DNA of 64,000 nucleotides. Origin: Dinoroseobacter sp049800775 (lineage in GTDB: Bacteria; Pseudomonadota; Alphaproteobacteria; Rhodobacterales; Rhodobacteraceae). Below the pieces are notes generated by a model. That model was given only the letters and a program-made list of their open reading frames with translations, ran no database searches and had not been told where the DNA came from. A program made the position numbers and the translations under genes. Shown in pieces: positions 40,101 through 45,166 of the stretch (position 1 is the first letter of the stretch; every line of letters starts with the position of its first letter). The stretch is from positions 434,001 through 498,000 of the forward strand of contig NZ_JBNAFR010000002.1 in NCBI RefSeq assembly GCF_049800775.1, written 5' to 3'.

Positions 40101-42512
40101 AATGTCACGGTCCTGATCCGCGGCCAGAATGACGATCCGGACGCGGTGGATGACGATGTCGCCACGGCTGTGTCGAATGTCCTGAACGGCAATGTTCTGG
40201 TCGATAACGGCAATGGTCCAGACACGGATGTGGATGCCGGTGATACGATCTCGGTCAACGAGGTCGAGGGCTCTGCCGCCAATGTCGGCACGCAGATCAC
40301 GCTCGCCTCGGGCGCCCTTCTGACCCTGAACGCGGACGGTACCTTTGCCTATGATGACAACGGGGCCTTCGGGATGCTGGGCGCGGGCCAGAGCGAGACC
40401 GACAGCTTCACCTACTCCATCATCGATGGCAGCGGGGCGAGCGATACGGCGACGGTGACGGTGACCATCGGGGGCGACAACCTTCCCCCTGCGGCCATCG
40501 ACGACCCGGTGACCACGGACGAGGACACGGCCGTTCAGGGCAATGTGCTCGACAATGACACCGACCCGAACGCGGATCCGCTGACGGTGACCGAGGTCAA
40601 TGGCAATGCCGCCGATGTCGGGATGCAGATCGCACTGGCCTCCGGGGCTCTGCTCACGCTCAACTCGGATGGGACGTTCGACTACAATCCGAACGGCCAG
40701 TTCGAGAGCCTGGCTGTGGGCGAAAGCGGGACGGACAGCTTCACCTACACGGTCATTGACGGAAATGGTGGCTCGGATACGGCCACCGTGACGGTCACGG
40801 TCAATGGGGTGAACGACATGCCCCATGCGCGTCGTGATGACCTGACCACTAACGAGGATCAGGCGCTGGCGGCCAACCTCTTTGACGATAATGGCAATGG
40901 GGCCGACCGCGATCCGGATGCGTCGGACATCCTCGAAGTGGCCGAGGTCAACGGCTCTGCCGCCAATGTCGGGACCGAGATCACCCTGGCCTCCGGCGCG
41001 CTGCTGACGGTGCTGGCGGATGGGTCGGTGGATTACGATCCCAATGGCCAGTTCGAGAGCCTCGCCATCGGCGAGAGCACAACGGACAGCTTCACCTATC
41101 GCGTCTCGGACGGGAATGGGGGCTTCGACGGTGCCACCGTCTTCATCCAGATCGATGGCCGCAATGATGCGCCCGTCGCCGCGGATGACGACGTGACCAC
41201 CAATGAAGACACGGCGCTGATGGGCTCGGTCCTTGTGGATAACGGGTCCGGTCCCGATAGCGACGTGGATGCGTCCGACGTGATCACGGTCTCCGAGGTC
41301 AATGGCTCTGCCGCTGCGGTGGGCACCCAGATCACCCTGGCCTCGGGCGCTCTGCTGACGCTGAACGCGGATGGAACCTTTGACTACGATCCGAACGATC
41401 AGTTCGAGGCCCTGGCCGTGACCGAAACCGCAACGGACAGCTTCACCTACACGATCATTGACGGGAATGGCGGCTCGGACATGGCCACTGTCACCGTGAC
41501 GATCGAGGGCGTGAACGATGCGCCGGTCGCCGCGGATGACGCCGTCAGCACAGATGAAGACACCGCGCTGAGCGGATCGGTTCTCGTGGATAACGGGGCC
41601 GGTGCGGATAGCGATGTGGACGCCTCCGACACGCTGACGGTGAGCCAGGTGAATGGCGCGGCCGCCAATGTGGGCACCCAGATCACGCTGGCCTCGGGCG
41701 CTCTGTTGACGCTGAACGCGGATGGGAGCTTCGATTATGATCCGAATGATCAGTTCGAAGCTCTGGCCGTGGGCGAGAGCGATACGGACAGCTTCTCCTA
41801 CACTGTCTCTGACGGGAATGGCGGGAGCGATACCGCGACGGTGACCGTGACGATCAACGGGGCCAATGACGCGCCGGTCTTCGTTTCCAGCGATACCTTC
41901 TCGCTGCCGGAGAACACCAGTTTGGTGGGCACGGTGGCGACCACGGATCTGGATGCGTCGGACGATGTGACCTACGCGATTGCGGGCGGGGCGGATGAGC
42001 TTCTATTCAACATCGACGCCGATACGGGCGAGCTGTCCTTCATCACCGCGCCCGATTTCGAGACGCCCGGCGATGTCGGGGAGGACAACACCTACAATGT
42101 CACGGTTTCCGCCTTCGATGGCACCGACACCGTGACCCAGGATGTCACCATCTCGGTCACCGATGTGGACGAGACCGGCGGCCCGACGGTGCTGACGGGG
42201 ACCAGCGGGTTCGATGTTCTCTTCGGGTCTTCGGAGGACGAGATCTTCCAGACCCTGGGCGGGCGCATCGACCAGAGCTTCGCCGGAGGCGGCGCGGATG
42301 TGTTCGAGTTCGGCAGCGAGACCAGCAATGGTCAGCGCGAGTTCGACTTCATCTTCGGCTTTGACGGGGACGACGCGCTCGATCTCGGCACTGCCTCAAT
42401 TTTGCTCGAAGTGAACCGGCCCGCAGCAACCTGTCTGGTTCTGGACGGAGACTTCGACATCGTTGTGCTGTTCGGCACGGCGGACTTTGACGAGACGACG
42501 CAACTGCTATGA
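23379..42512 (+). CDS. Giant secreted adhesin-like protein (6377 residues) with propeller-like, VCBS, cadherin and RTX-like parts
   Basis: The ATG at 23379 has a well-placed RBS (GAAAGGA). There is no N-terminal signal peptide. Residues 1-4584 consist of eight blocks of seven ~55-residue repeats alternating with cadherin-like linkers. Then come a cadherin-like/Ig domain (~4590-4700), a PKD-like domain (DFGDGDIRVF ... FTVTVTVDDNAG, ~4700-4795), twelve VCBS/cadherin-like domains (~4800-6165), one cadherin domain (SLPENTSLVGTVATTDLD) and a degenerate RTX-like tail (GTSGFDVLFGSSEDEIFQTLGG, FGFDGDDALDLG). The tail and missing signal peptide fit type I secretion, but no transporter genes lie nearby. 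The protein is acidic, Asp/Gly-rich and almost Cys-free, as usual for calcium-stabilised extracellular adhesins. Role in attachment or biofilm is inferred. Confidence 0.9.
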   Translation: MNTPLTPEEIINAFIVDDQDLPAITTLADGRFVVTWQSDGQDGDQNAIVAQVFSAQGERIGLEFLVNDTRAGAQSNPAIAGTEDGGFVIVWESADGSGTGIFSQRYDVNAEPIGGEVIVNDTLSSTQNDPSVTGLPGGGYVVTFYDEGSGADFNDDVRARIFDANGVPAGAPFTVNTTGAQSGVNQTAAEVAAIPPSGAADNLAAGGFVVTFISGSMAYLQVFDTSGNAVGTETSLASLGVASSSEPVVAGLVDGGFVAVFRDAAGEISAHLFSGDGTPVGGAFQVNVETQSTQSQPEVIGTPDGGFAVVWTSRTSGPAGDGSGEGVIARSFDASGTPTTGEVIVNEQIAGGQTQPVITVLPDGTIAAAWTSVTSGASGDGDGSGVVLRLLGDPQTFVAAPASPEIEAVSTERTLLEADLNSGPILIDADGAAAVSDMDSANFDGGRLIVGAIAQSASEDEFPDQDADAQDNFGLNTAGAVAINGTDVSVDGTVIGTIASDGQGGAPLEIALNSDADADAVEILVENLTYANPSDDPRDSVVVGIQLEDGDGASSDPVVVTITITPEMDADPKIRGEVQVNTVFSAAQNDSDIGALADGGYISVWNSTNQDNPGDSSIGIFAQRYDASGAVVGDEFQINTTVVGSQSDASVAGLDDGGFVVVWDDNTIDSIRLSRFDANGVETISELQVATNQAGSQFEPHVTALSNGGYVVTWTSNGGGGDGDFNAVKAQVFNAAGAAVGGEILINEFTDGDQDTPRVTALENGRFAVVWEQNNPADGDGSGLSVAARIFEANATPAGGEFQVNTFADGAQAQSDVATLSNGDIIVVWRSEDQDGFSGGIYGQRFTDQGVAVSGEFRINDFTGNNERDPKVIGLDTGGFVVAWEADTNVGSGTDVIAQVFDADGTRIDGEVLVNTLVSSTQDEIALTALPDGNYVVQWTSDNGDGSGDGIFQQIFGDPNEINTSAAPTIEGLASNIALTEAEANGGVLLFPAGAVSLTDLDSADLDGGQLRVNRIVSEPLQEQFNDPDGPEQDALTVAVGGDVTQAGATLSVNGTAVATVVSDGADGTSLVLEFLPGATVEAVETLLSALSYQNSSDNPRESRTYSVTLLDGDGGATTPFVFEIDLSQSPDLVGLDKVGAETQVNSFTPGSQSDPGIAVLADGGWVVVWTSVGQDGSGNGIYAQRYAADGANIGGEVQVASTLDGSQADAVVTGLSNGGYAISWEGNGPGDGSGVFTKQFDAAGVAITGDILVNTNVSSSQVDPAITALGTGFVVSYTSFGADGNSDGIAFQRFDASGVPQGPETIANEEIASSQFDSDIVQLADGRFVVVWTSATSGSAGDGSSNGVFGRIFNADGTAATGEFLINEITLNAQSAPSVVGTPDGGFLVAFEDSSNALDGSGGSIIARKFDTAGAPEDDQFVVNSFTSSTQFQPDITVLADGRFVVSYMSNSNDGDRNGNSVIAQVYAADGSRIDESFIVNSETASSQDQGQVVALPGGGFVVVWSSATSGDAGDGNDRGIFQQIYGVLGDFNLDEAPVIIGVAGTRTISEAEANAGLAALEADRAIAVGDLDATDYDGGVLQVEIDQVADLLDQIPGIDGVAQDELGLLTDAVGNGAVSVSGTSVRVDGVTVGTLTSDGTAGQPLTIEFNGNSTVESVEAVMGALAYANASDGPASDRRIKIQLTDPQGNSAPEQFIELTIEPSADSTLVAGDEMRVNAHTQSEQSIPVLAELTGGGHVVVWSSASQDNLNVEGSTGVFAQLYDANGVPVGPEFQVTTAFDQAQTDPSVAATSDGGFVVVWESINQDQPGFFNNGVFGQRYDASGTQVGSEFQVNTTVAAQQFDASVAAFADGGFIVVWNADAGDGSGDAIISQRYDATGAPVGGEVTVNVDQTQSNQFDAEVATLVTAGGQNAGHAVVFTGPTSGGDGDGDRNGVYLRVFDASGAALGAETLVNTTTFEDQFDADITGLSGGGFVVTWTDDAADGSFQGIYAQIYTNAGVNVGGEFRVNTNTDSNQFNSSVTAMADGGFVVTWTSSTGDGSGQGVFGQRYDANGVRIDGEFQVNQEFSSTQSQSAALGLADGGLIVSWRSEASSTAGDGSGGAIIQRVFDATPTADTSPVLSDVARISNVGANEVTGGAIALLDAGVSLVDPDGGNFDGGTLRIYYTAGETADDQLSVVDNGVVTVAGAVVSVNGTAIGTISGAEDGVNGVPLAIDLNANATATEVALLFEAIGFSFGGIAGDIQNTDRGIGFTLTDGAGGQTQPDSVFLNFFQGSNNPVFQLSDFGADENGSGPTILGSVAESDLLTTPLRLDAAVNLTNTSGVTFASGQVTVSNISGGLSVDILSVADIGTGTGQIGFNGSDVSYEGTLIGTVNATSNGQNGSALHIDLNASADAEAIEALIEAFTYATTGAINRTAQTFNVSVSGSGGSTSASAVLQIENDLVLPATGEDEQVNSFITRDQSNPVIAELSTGGYVIAWTSTSQDNPNATFETGVFAQVYNANGSPVGVEFQVNDIAIRTQFEPSITGLSNGNFVVTFTDTNGARDGSSSAVVAQVFDSSGAPIGANFVVNEETSSVQDLSEVVALDNGRFMVLWDSETSGNAGDGNREGVFGRVFAANGTPEGGEFQINSSTIQNQREVSAAVLDNGDVIVVWQDNGGADGNSNGIFSQRLDNTGTLLLIDGSAPGADEQQVNVETIGGQLLPDVAAIPPGGTLLNGGYVVVWQGPGQSGTDIFGQVFDAAGNGLGEFQVNVSERFTQTDPQVIARPDGTFTVVWTDNDSLDGNGNAIIAQNFSGLGIPLGASFVVNSEGSSSQSQPDLMALPDGSIVVVWSSATSGTAGDGNGTGVFQKIIDAPPPAAGATDPVIVGVSSEISFAEEDVNSGLQLLEIDGALTVVDVDSPDFDGGQLSVGRIVGTGDVLAAQLGAGLGIEQDQLGLVTGNGVSIVGNTVEVDSVSVGAISSNGADGALFVVDLNANATPELIERVIAQLGYANSSGNPTAEREIAIRLNDGDGGASDTIRVNVTVEPFTDRTQFAVGSEEQVNTTSENTQSAPETSKIFDSNGVQVGYVVVWDSLDQDRVADANAGVFAQIYDLNGDPVGVEFLVNTETQFTQDDPHVAGVPTGGFVVGWSSSADSNSYLRFFEADGTPRTDEIRVNDVTPGTQDLTDIAVQDDGTVIAVFTDNNSRDSSGSGVFQARFDDAGNALGGSSLVNTQTSSTQNEPSVTVLLDGRYVISWTSQTSGSAGDGSGGGIFAQVFEANGTPIGGEFGVPTFTDGSQSDSSIAALTDGGFVIVWTDQNALDGSVWSTQLQRYDATGAAVGPQVRVNETTVSSQFQAEVIGLDTGGWLVVWTDDSGLDGSGSGIFAQVYDATGNRIDGQFQVNTEVSSTQSLPVAVALPNGDFTIIWTSDTSGSAGDGSSTGIFQQVFSSGGVGGSAAPILVGLSNGVTFDEADVNAAPQLLAPAIALGDADSANFDGGHLVLAMLDNATVQSQFAAPDEACQDQLAVDTSGSVSVVGQSVRVDGTEIGTIVSDGVDGAPLQIDFNANATPERVETLVEALSYGNASDDPEVERKVALQITDGEGGTVREVIDVTITPETDGLEAIGPERQTNSFTINNQFDSQIASLSDGGYVIVWTSTNQDATGDNNNGIFLQRYDAAGAPVGGEIQVNSTVQSAQTDPVIVGLANGGFAVAYEDNSGILSPNNDFEILLQVYDANGDEVGVETVVNSASVNQPFTPAMAAFENGNFVVVAESRTNATFQDTINGQIYDPAGGQVGVGFELPTTGNRIGDPDVATQADGTFAIVYVERSVDNAPVSDDGILFQRFAADGSLVGGPIVVNTRVEGAQNEPSITALQGGGYVVVYTAPGDDTGGQTGVFGQILAADGTKINGEFLINEQVNSNQREADVVALDGGGFAVSYTDDNSADGDSSGVFVQQYDAAGNRVDGAVLVNEETSGAQIQSSIAALPGGNLVVSYTSATSGAAGDGNSNGIFHRILGDPADFSFGLEPVLDGLNAEVNYIEDDVNGVPQLIDANGAVAVSDPDSADFEGGSILVSNLVSSAPLIDQINAPDDLTQDQLGLRQADGITILGTDVSVNGTLVGEIVQGGQNGAPFELLLNANADVAIVELLVENLTYRNISDDPLELRQLRVQITDGDGGASDPAIVTVNITASPDGAQPVGGERVVNTSTGTQDNPSVAELPGTGGDFIVVWENFGADGDREGIYAQRFDVLGNPIARDGTGLPDGVTDEFLVNSTTADDQFQPQVTGYADGGWVVVWTDDLEDGSSDGVFLQRYNPDGTVNGGQTQVNSFTSSTQNEPDVAVLSNGNTVVVFNAQSSAGSGDGSSTGISARIFDTNGNPLATEFVVNTETSGAQSSPEVTALSTGGFLVTYVSQTSGTAGDGNSNGIFAQAFDANGAAVGSEFQVNTTVVGSQVAPQITELANGDLVFVWQDDRNDLSSTGIFAQIYDVSGAPVSEEFRVNDRRTSSQSEPDIAALDTGGFVITWTDNGGADGSQGAVFAQQYDGTGARIDSQILVNTTTSGNQNQPSVAALPEGGFVITYSGVDANAQILLQVYGNDAPIVSPVSASGDEDTAIVLDASIFDAGFSDPDGNSLQAIRIENFPTGGTLTLSGVPVSVDQVISRADLLAGNLVYLGAQDFNGLDSFLWSGSDGIVFSNDVVAAEITVNPVNDAPGLEAGPNQTLEEGQNLNRAITLTDPDTDNRTFTVDFGDGDIRVFNSTNVNQVLNKTYAGEGVFTVTVTVDDNAGEANSVETDSFEVTVENAPPQVADNNDSVREDGPSTTGNVLTNDSDPGGDALTVTEVNGEAADVGVEITLGSGALLTLNADGSYDYDPNGAFEDLGRFQSRTDSFTYTADDGDGGSGQATVRIRVDGDNDDPEGVDDTFATNDTDVVSGNVLTNDTDVDTGDVLTVTEVNGEAANVGVEITLASGALLTLNANGSFDYDPSSATIPGGSDSFTYTVSDGLASDGATVTLNIVTTNQSPVAQDDDVSASEDGVSNGNLFADNGNGVDNDPDGDAFTVGQVNGAAGNVGVEFALSGGGLLTVNADGTYSFNANGAYNDLADGETAQESFTYTIVDGNGGSNAAQVILTINGANDSPTAFNNFDLTDEATSTTGNVLTDDTDPDASDVLEVIEVGGSSLAVGQSVTGSAGGTFIIETDGSYTYDPAGALEGLDDNESTVDIVTYRISDGNGGEDTAQLRVTVNGLNDDPVAQDDDFTLGEDDTVNGNLQDDNGNGPDSDPDVTDIGVVTAVNGQATNVGSQITLGSGALLVVNASGTFTYDTNGAFFMLSTGDTATESFTYTLTDDSGVSDTATVTFTIQGNSSNPVAVDDSVTTDEDSAVNGAVLGNDSDGDADPLVVSAVNGNGAAVGTQITLASGALLTLNADGTFAYDPNDQFESLAVGESDTDSFTYTISDGNGGTDTATVTIDIDGVNDAPRARPDTLITNEDQALTDDLFANNGAGVDRDPDASDVIELVEVNGSAANVGTQIALPSGALLTVLADGTVDYDPNGQFESLAQGDTASDSFTYRISDGNGGFDGANVTVLIRGQNDDPDAVDDDVATAVSNVLNGNVLVDNGNGPDTDVDAGDTISVNEVEGSAANVGTQITLASGALLTLNADGTFAYDDNGAFGMLGAGQSETDSFTYSIIDGSGASDTATVTVTIGGDNLPPAAIDDPVTTDEDTAVQGNVLDNDTDPNADPLTVTEVNGNAADVGMQIALASGALLTLNSDGTFDYNPNGQFESLAVGESGTDSFTYTVIDGNGGSDTATVTVTVNGVNDMPHARRDDLTTNEDQALAANLFDDNGNGADRDPDASDILEVAEVNGSAANVGTEITLASGALLTVLADGSVDYDPNGQFESLAIGESTTDSFTYRVSDGNGGFDGATVFIQIDGRNDAPVAADDDVTTNEDTALMGSVLVDNGSGPDSDVDASDVITVSEVNGSAAAVGTQITLASGALLTLNADGTFDYDPNDQFEALAVTETATDSFTYTIIDGNGGSDMATVTVTIEGVNDAPVAADDAVSTDEDTALSGSVLVDNGAGADSDVDASDTLTVSQVNGAAANVGTQITLASGALLTLNADGSFDYDPNDQFEALAVGESDTDSFSYTVSDGNGGSDTATVTVTINGANDAPVFVSSDTFSLPENTSLVGTVATTDLDASDDVTYAIAGGADELLFNIDADTGELSFITAPDFETPGDVGEDNTYNVTVSAFDGTDTVTQDVTISVTDVDETGGPTVLTGTSGFDVLFGSSEDEIFQTLGGRIDQSFAGGGADVFEFGSETSNGQREFDFIFGFDGDDALDLGTASILLEVNRPAATCLVLDGDFDIVVLFGTADFDETTQLL
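37770..41875 (+). repeat. Twelve tandem VCBS/cadherin-like domains
   Basis: Units of about 345 bp (115 residues) with A-x-D-D-x-V-x-T-x-E-D at the start, GNVL-x-N-D-x-D, VNGSAANVGTQITLASGALLTLNADGTFxYDPN, and DSFTYTxSDGNGGSDTATVTVTI at the end. Starts near 37770, 38110, 38430, 38775, 39110, 39465, 39795, 40145, 40500, 40830, 41180 and 41535. The units at 39465-40145 match those at 40500-41180 one by one, which indicates duplication of a three-domain segment. Confidence 0.9.
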
Positions 42513-42528
42513 TAACAGGAGACATTCA

Positions 42529-42612
42529 ATGCCAAGGCATAGACAGATGGCCCCGGTTATCCGGACAGGTTTTCAAGGAAGACGCGCAGGGCTGCGCAGG
42601 AGTGTATCATGA
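42529..42612 (+). CDS. Possible 27-residue leader peptide
   Basis: ATG at 42529 with AGGAG at 8-bp spacing opens a frame MPRHRQMAPVIRTG... of 27 residues, very rich in Arg, ending in TGA that overlaps the start ATG of the next gene (ATGA). RBS plus stop-start overlap suggest a coupled leader, but the length gives no statistical support and no homologue is known to me. Confidence 0.35.
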   Translation: MPRHRQMAPVIRTGFQGRRAGLRRSVS

Positions 42613-43193
42613 TTAAGCAAGTGTTCGCAGCGACGGTCCTCGCCCTTGGACTGTCAAGCATGGGCGCCAAGGCGGTCACGCTCGATCTGGGCAATTTCGA
42701 GCTCGGGTCAGAAATCGTCAGCGCCACAGGGGCGGCGGATATCATCGCGGGCGGGATGATCCCGGCCTCTTTCCTTGGGATCGGGGCCTCGTTTGGCCCG
42801 TTCGAGGTCGTCACTGTCACCGGGTTCGACCCGTTCGATGCCGGTGATTTCTCTGTGACCTACGCAGTGCCTTCCACGACCAGCAGTCTGTCCGGCATTG
42901 CTACGGATCTGGTGACCACGGATACGACCATCGAGATCCTGTTCGATGTGGCGGCGGGCAATATCGCCATCCCGTCGGGCAAATTCGTTGTCGTGATCGA
43001 GGATATCGATCCGGTCAACGATTACGGCGCCGACCCGTTCGGCTTCATTGGTGCGGCAACCCTGGGACCTGACCCTGTTCTGAGCTCCTTCACACTCACG
43101 GCGCTTGTGCCGATCCCGTTGCCTGCGGCCTTGCCGCTTCTGGCATTGGGACTGGGATCCCTGGCGGTGGCGCGGCGACGCAAGACCGGCTGA
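42609..43193 (+). CDS. VPLPA-CTERM sorting-domain protein
   Basis: 194 residues. N-terminal signal peptide (MIKQVFAATVLALGLSSMGAKA), a beta-rich middle of about 140 residues with no Cys, and a C-terminal sorting tail VPIPLPAALPLLALGLGSLAVARRRKTG: the VPLPA-like motif, a hydrophobic span and an Arg-rich end. Such tails are processed by exosortases in Rhodobacteraceae and usually mark extracellular or biofilm-matrix proteins. The exosortase is not in this window. Position directly after the giant adhesin gene suggests joint work at the cell surface. The body of the protein is not recognised. Confidence 0.85.
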   Translation: MIKQVFAATVLALGLSSMGAKAVTLDLGNFELGSEIVSATGAADIIAGGMIPASFLGIGASFGPFEVVTVTGFDPFDAGDFSVTYAVPSTTSSLSGIATDLVTTDTTIEILFDVAAGNIAIPSGKFVVVIEDIDPVNDYGADPFGFIGAATLGPDPVLSSFTLTALVPIPLPAALPLLALGLGSLAVARRRKTG

Positions 43194-43241
43194 TCCCGCT
43201 CCGGGGCGCAGATCCCGGGCGGCATGACCTCACCAATCACG

Positions 43242-43267
43242 GCGGCGCAGGCACTCTGCGCCGCTTT
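43242..43267. terminator. Hairpin terminator between convergent genes
   Basis: Perfect 9-bp stem GCGGCGCAG / CTGCGCCGC with a 5-nt loop, followed by TTT on the plus strand. It lies 49 bp after the VPLPA-CTERM stop and 20 bp from the end of the convergent dehydratase gene, so it may serve both. Confidence 0.65.
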
Positions 43268-43286
43268 GAGGTTCCGGCGGACTGGA

Positions 43287-44975
43287 TCAGCGCTGCCAAA
43301 GGGGATGATCCGAGGGCACATGCCCATTCTGTGCTGCATGGGCGCAGTCTGTGAGGCTGCCGAAGCGCACGCGGCGCCCGCTCAGCCCCGGCGCGTAATG
43401 GGCGTATTTCCCGGAATTGGTCATCAGCACCATGGTGTCCGGCGGAAAGACCGGCTCGACGATTGAGCACCAGCAGAGATCCGCGTGAAACCGCACGCCC
43501 GTGGCCTCCAGCGCGGCGACCAACCCCTCGGCCATGACGCTCTGATACACGTCGCGGCCCAAGGTGATGATCACCGAGACCCCGGCCCGCACCGCCCCGC
43601 CGGACATCAGCGCGGCGAAGGCGCGGGTTTCCTCCAGCGAGAAATGTGGGCTGCCAAGCGCGATCAGGTTCACATCAGCGGGTCCGCCATTAAGCTGCTT
43701 CCAGGCGTCGCTCAGATCCGCCTCGGTGATCCGCAGGTGCTGCGCATCCTCCAAAGGGGGTAGGGTGCTTTCGGGCGTGACCCCCGCGATATGGAGCATC
43801 GGCGCCGCCGAGGTCGTCCCGAAGGCCGCGCAGATCGCGCGCAGATCGTCGCGGCTGGGCGCAGCCCCGGCCAGCCCGGTCAGCAGGGGGATCCCCTCGG
43901 GCGACATCCGCCCCGCGAGCCAGCCGATCAGGGGCCAGATCCCATCGTCGAAACGCGCGGGCAGATCCACTTCGATGATCACGTTGGGTCGCCGCCCCTC
44001 GGTCAGGTAGACGCCGGTTTCCGGCGCCCGCCCGGTCATCGCGATGAACAGGTCAAGGTAGTCAGGATGCTTGGCTGTGCGCGCACCAAGCACCGTGTTG
44101 GCAAAGATCACCGCGTTGGATTCCGACCAGCCGATATCCTCGCCAAGGCGCGGGACATCCTCCAGCAGATAGGGCGCGCAGGTGAAGGTCGGGCGCGCGC
44201 CCATCTCGACATAGGCATCCGCCAGCGCGCTGGCTGCCGCCCCGAACGCTGGCGGGAGGGAGGGCTCGGGGCGTACCGCGCGATCTACCGAGACGGCGTT
44301 GATCGTCGTGGGGATCGCGACCCGCGCGCCCATCTCGGCCATGGCCCGGGCAAAGGTCAGGTTCGCGGGATGGGCATAGATGCAGCCATCGATATGCCCG
44401 CGCGTCACATTCCGCAGACCCGTCGCCCCTTGGGCCGTGGCAATCGTGGCGATCACATCCATGGCGAGAGCCACGGGCGCGCCCTTTGCCCCGCCCAGCA
44501 TGGCCCGATCCGCTTCGGACAGGGCGAGATCGGTGGCCGAGGCGCGGTGCAGGGGCAGATCAAGCCCCGGGGCGACGAGCCGCCCCCCCGTGATCCGGGC
44601 CGAGGGCTGCGCCGCCAGCTGGTCATACGCCGCAGGGGGCAGGCGCAGGATCCCGATCGTCTTGTGAAACATCCGGTGCGCGATCAGCGCGCCCAGGGTC
44701 AGGATCTCTTCCGCCTCGCGAAAGACCAGCGCTGTGGGCGCATGGCCGTTCAGGGCAAGCTCCAGCAGGACACCGCTGCCCGAGCAGGACCCCCGGCTCG
44801 TGGGCATCAGGACAATCTTGCCGGCCAGCGATTGTCCGTGGAGGGGGTGATGGGCGTCGATCACCACGCCGGTTTCGGGATCGACCCCGCCCCAGAAGCT
44901 CAGGCCCTCCGCCGAGACGAGGATGTCTCCGGCCAGATCGGCGGGCAGGATCATGCGGGCAGGGGGGGCGGTCAT
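43287..44975 (-). CDS. Aconitase-X-type dehydratase, likely cis-3-hydroxy-L-proline dehydratase
   Basis: 562 residues combining the small AcnX/DUF126 swivel domain (residues ~1-135; PTSRGSCSGSGVLLELALNG) with the large AcnX domain (NVTRGHIDGCIYAHPANLTFARAMAEMG, PTFTCAPYLLEDVPRLGEDIGWSESNAVIFANTVLG, DLCWCSIVEPVF). Fused forms of this kind include cis-3-hydroxy-L-proline dehydratase, which gives delta1-pyrroline-2-carboxylate. The ATG at 44975 is preferred because GAGGA lies 5 bp upstream and the swivel domain starts right after; longer frames add unlike sequence. It is divergent from the proline-racemase-family gene and near putA, fitting hydroxyproline use. Mevalonate-type AcnX is the alternative. 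Confidence 0.8.
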   Translation of the reverse strand: MTAPPARMILPADLAGDILVSAEGLSFWGGVDPETGVVIDAHHPLHGQSLAGKIVLMPTSRGSCSGSGVLLELALNGHAPTALVFREAEEILTLGALIAHRMFHKTIGILRLPPAAYDQLAAQPSARITGGRLVAPGLDLPLHRASATDLALSEADRAMLGGAKGAPVALAMDVIATIATAQGATGLRNVTRGHIDGCIYAHPANLTFARAMAEMGARVAIPTTINAVSVDRAVRPEPSLPPAFGAAASALADAYVEMGARPTFTCAPYLLEDVPRLGEDIGWSESNAVIFANTVLGARTAKHPDYLDLFIAMTGRAPETGVYLTEGRRPNVIIEVDLPARFDDGIWPLIGWLAGRMSPEGIPLLTGLAGAAPSRDDLRAICAAFGTTSAAPMLHIAGVTPESTLPPLEDAQHLRITEADLSDAWKQLNGGPADVNLIALGSPHFSLEETRAFAALMSGGAVRAGVSVIITLGRDVYQSVMAEGLVAALEATGVRFHADLCWCSIVEPVFPPDTMVLMTNSGKYAHYAPGLSGRRVRFGSLTDCAHAAQNGHVPSDHPLWQR

Positions 44976-45166
44976 GGCGGTCCTCGGGGCTCGGATGGAC
45001 CGACCCCGTGGGGGCAGTCCTCGGGGCGCAGCTTGGGCCAGCGATGCGGGGCGCAGCAAGGCGAGATCTGCCCTTGCGGAGTTTTTCGACGCCGAGGAGT
45101 GCGCGCGCCCCTCGCCAAATGCCTCCGCAGCGCGGATAACGGGCATGTCCGTCAAGGGAGACGCCC

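Noticed and set aside
37770..41875. CRISPR-like appearance of regular repeats
   Set aside because: The period is ~345 bp within one open frame and the units are protein domains, not short repeats with unique spacers. No CRISPR array was seen in the window.
44976..45155. N-terminal extension of the AcnX-type gene to 45155
   Set aside because: The extra 60 residues are Arg/Ser/Ala-rich and unlike the family; the start at 44975 has an RBS and the swivel domain begins right after.
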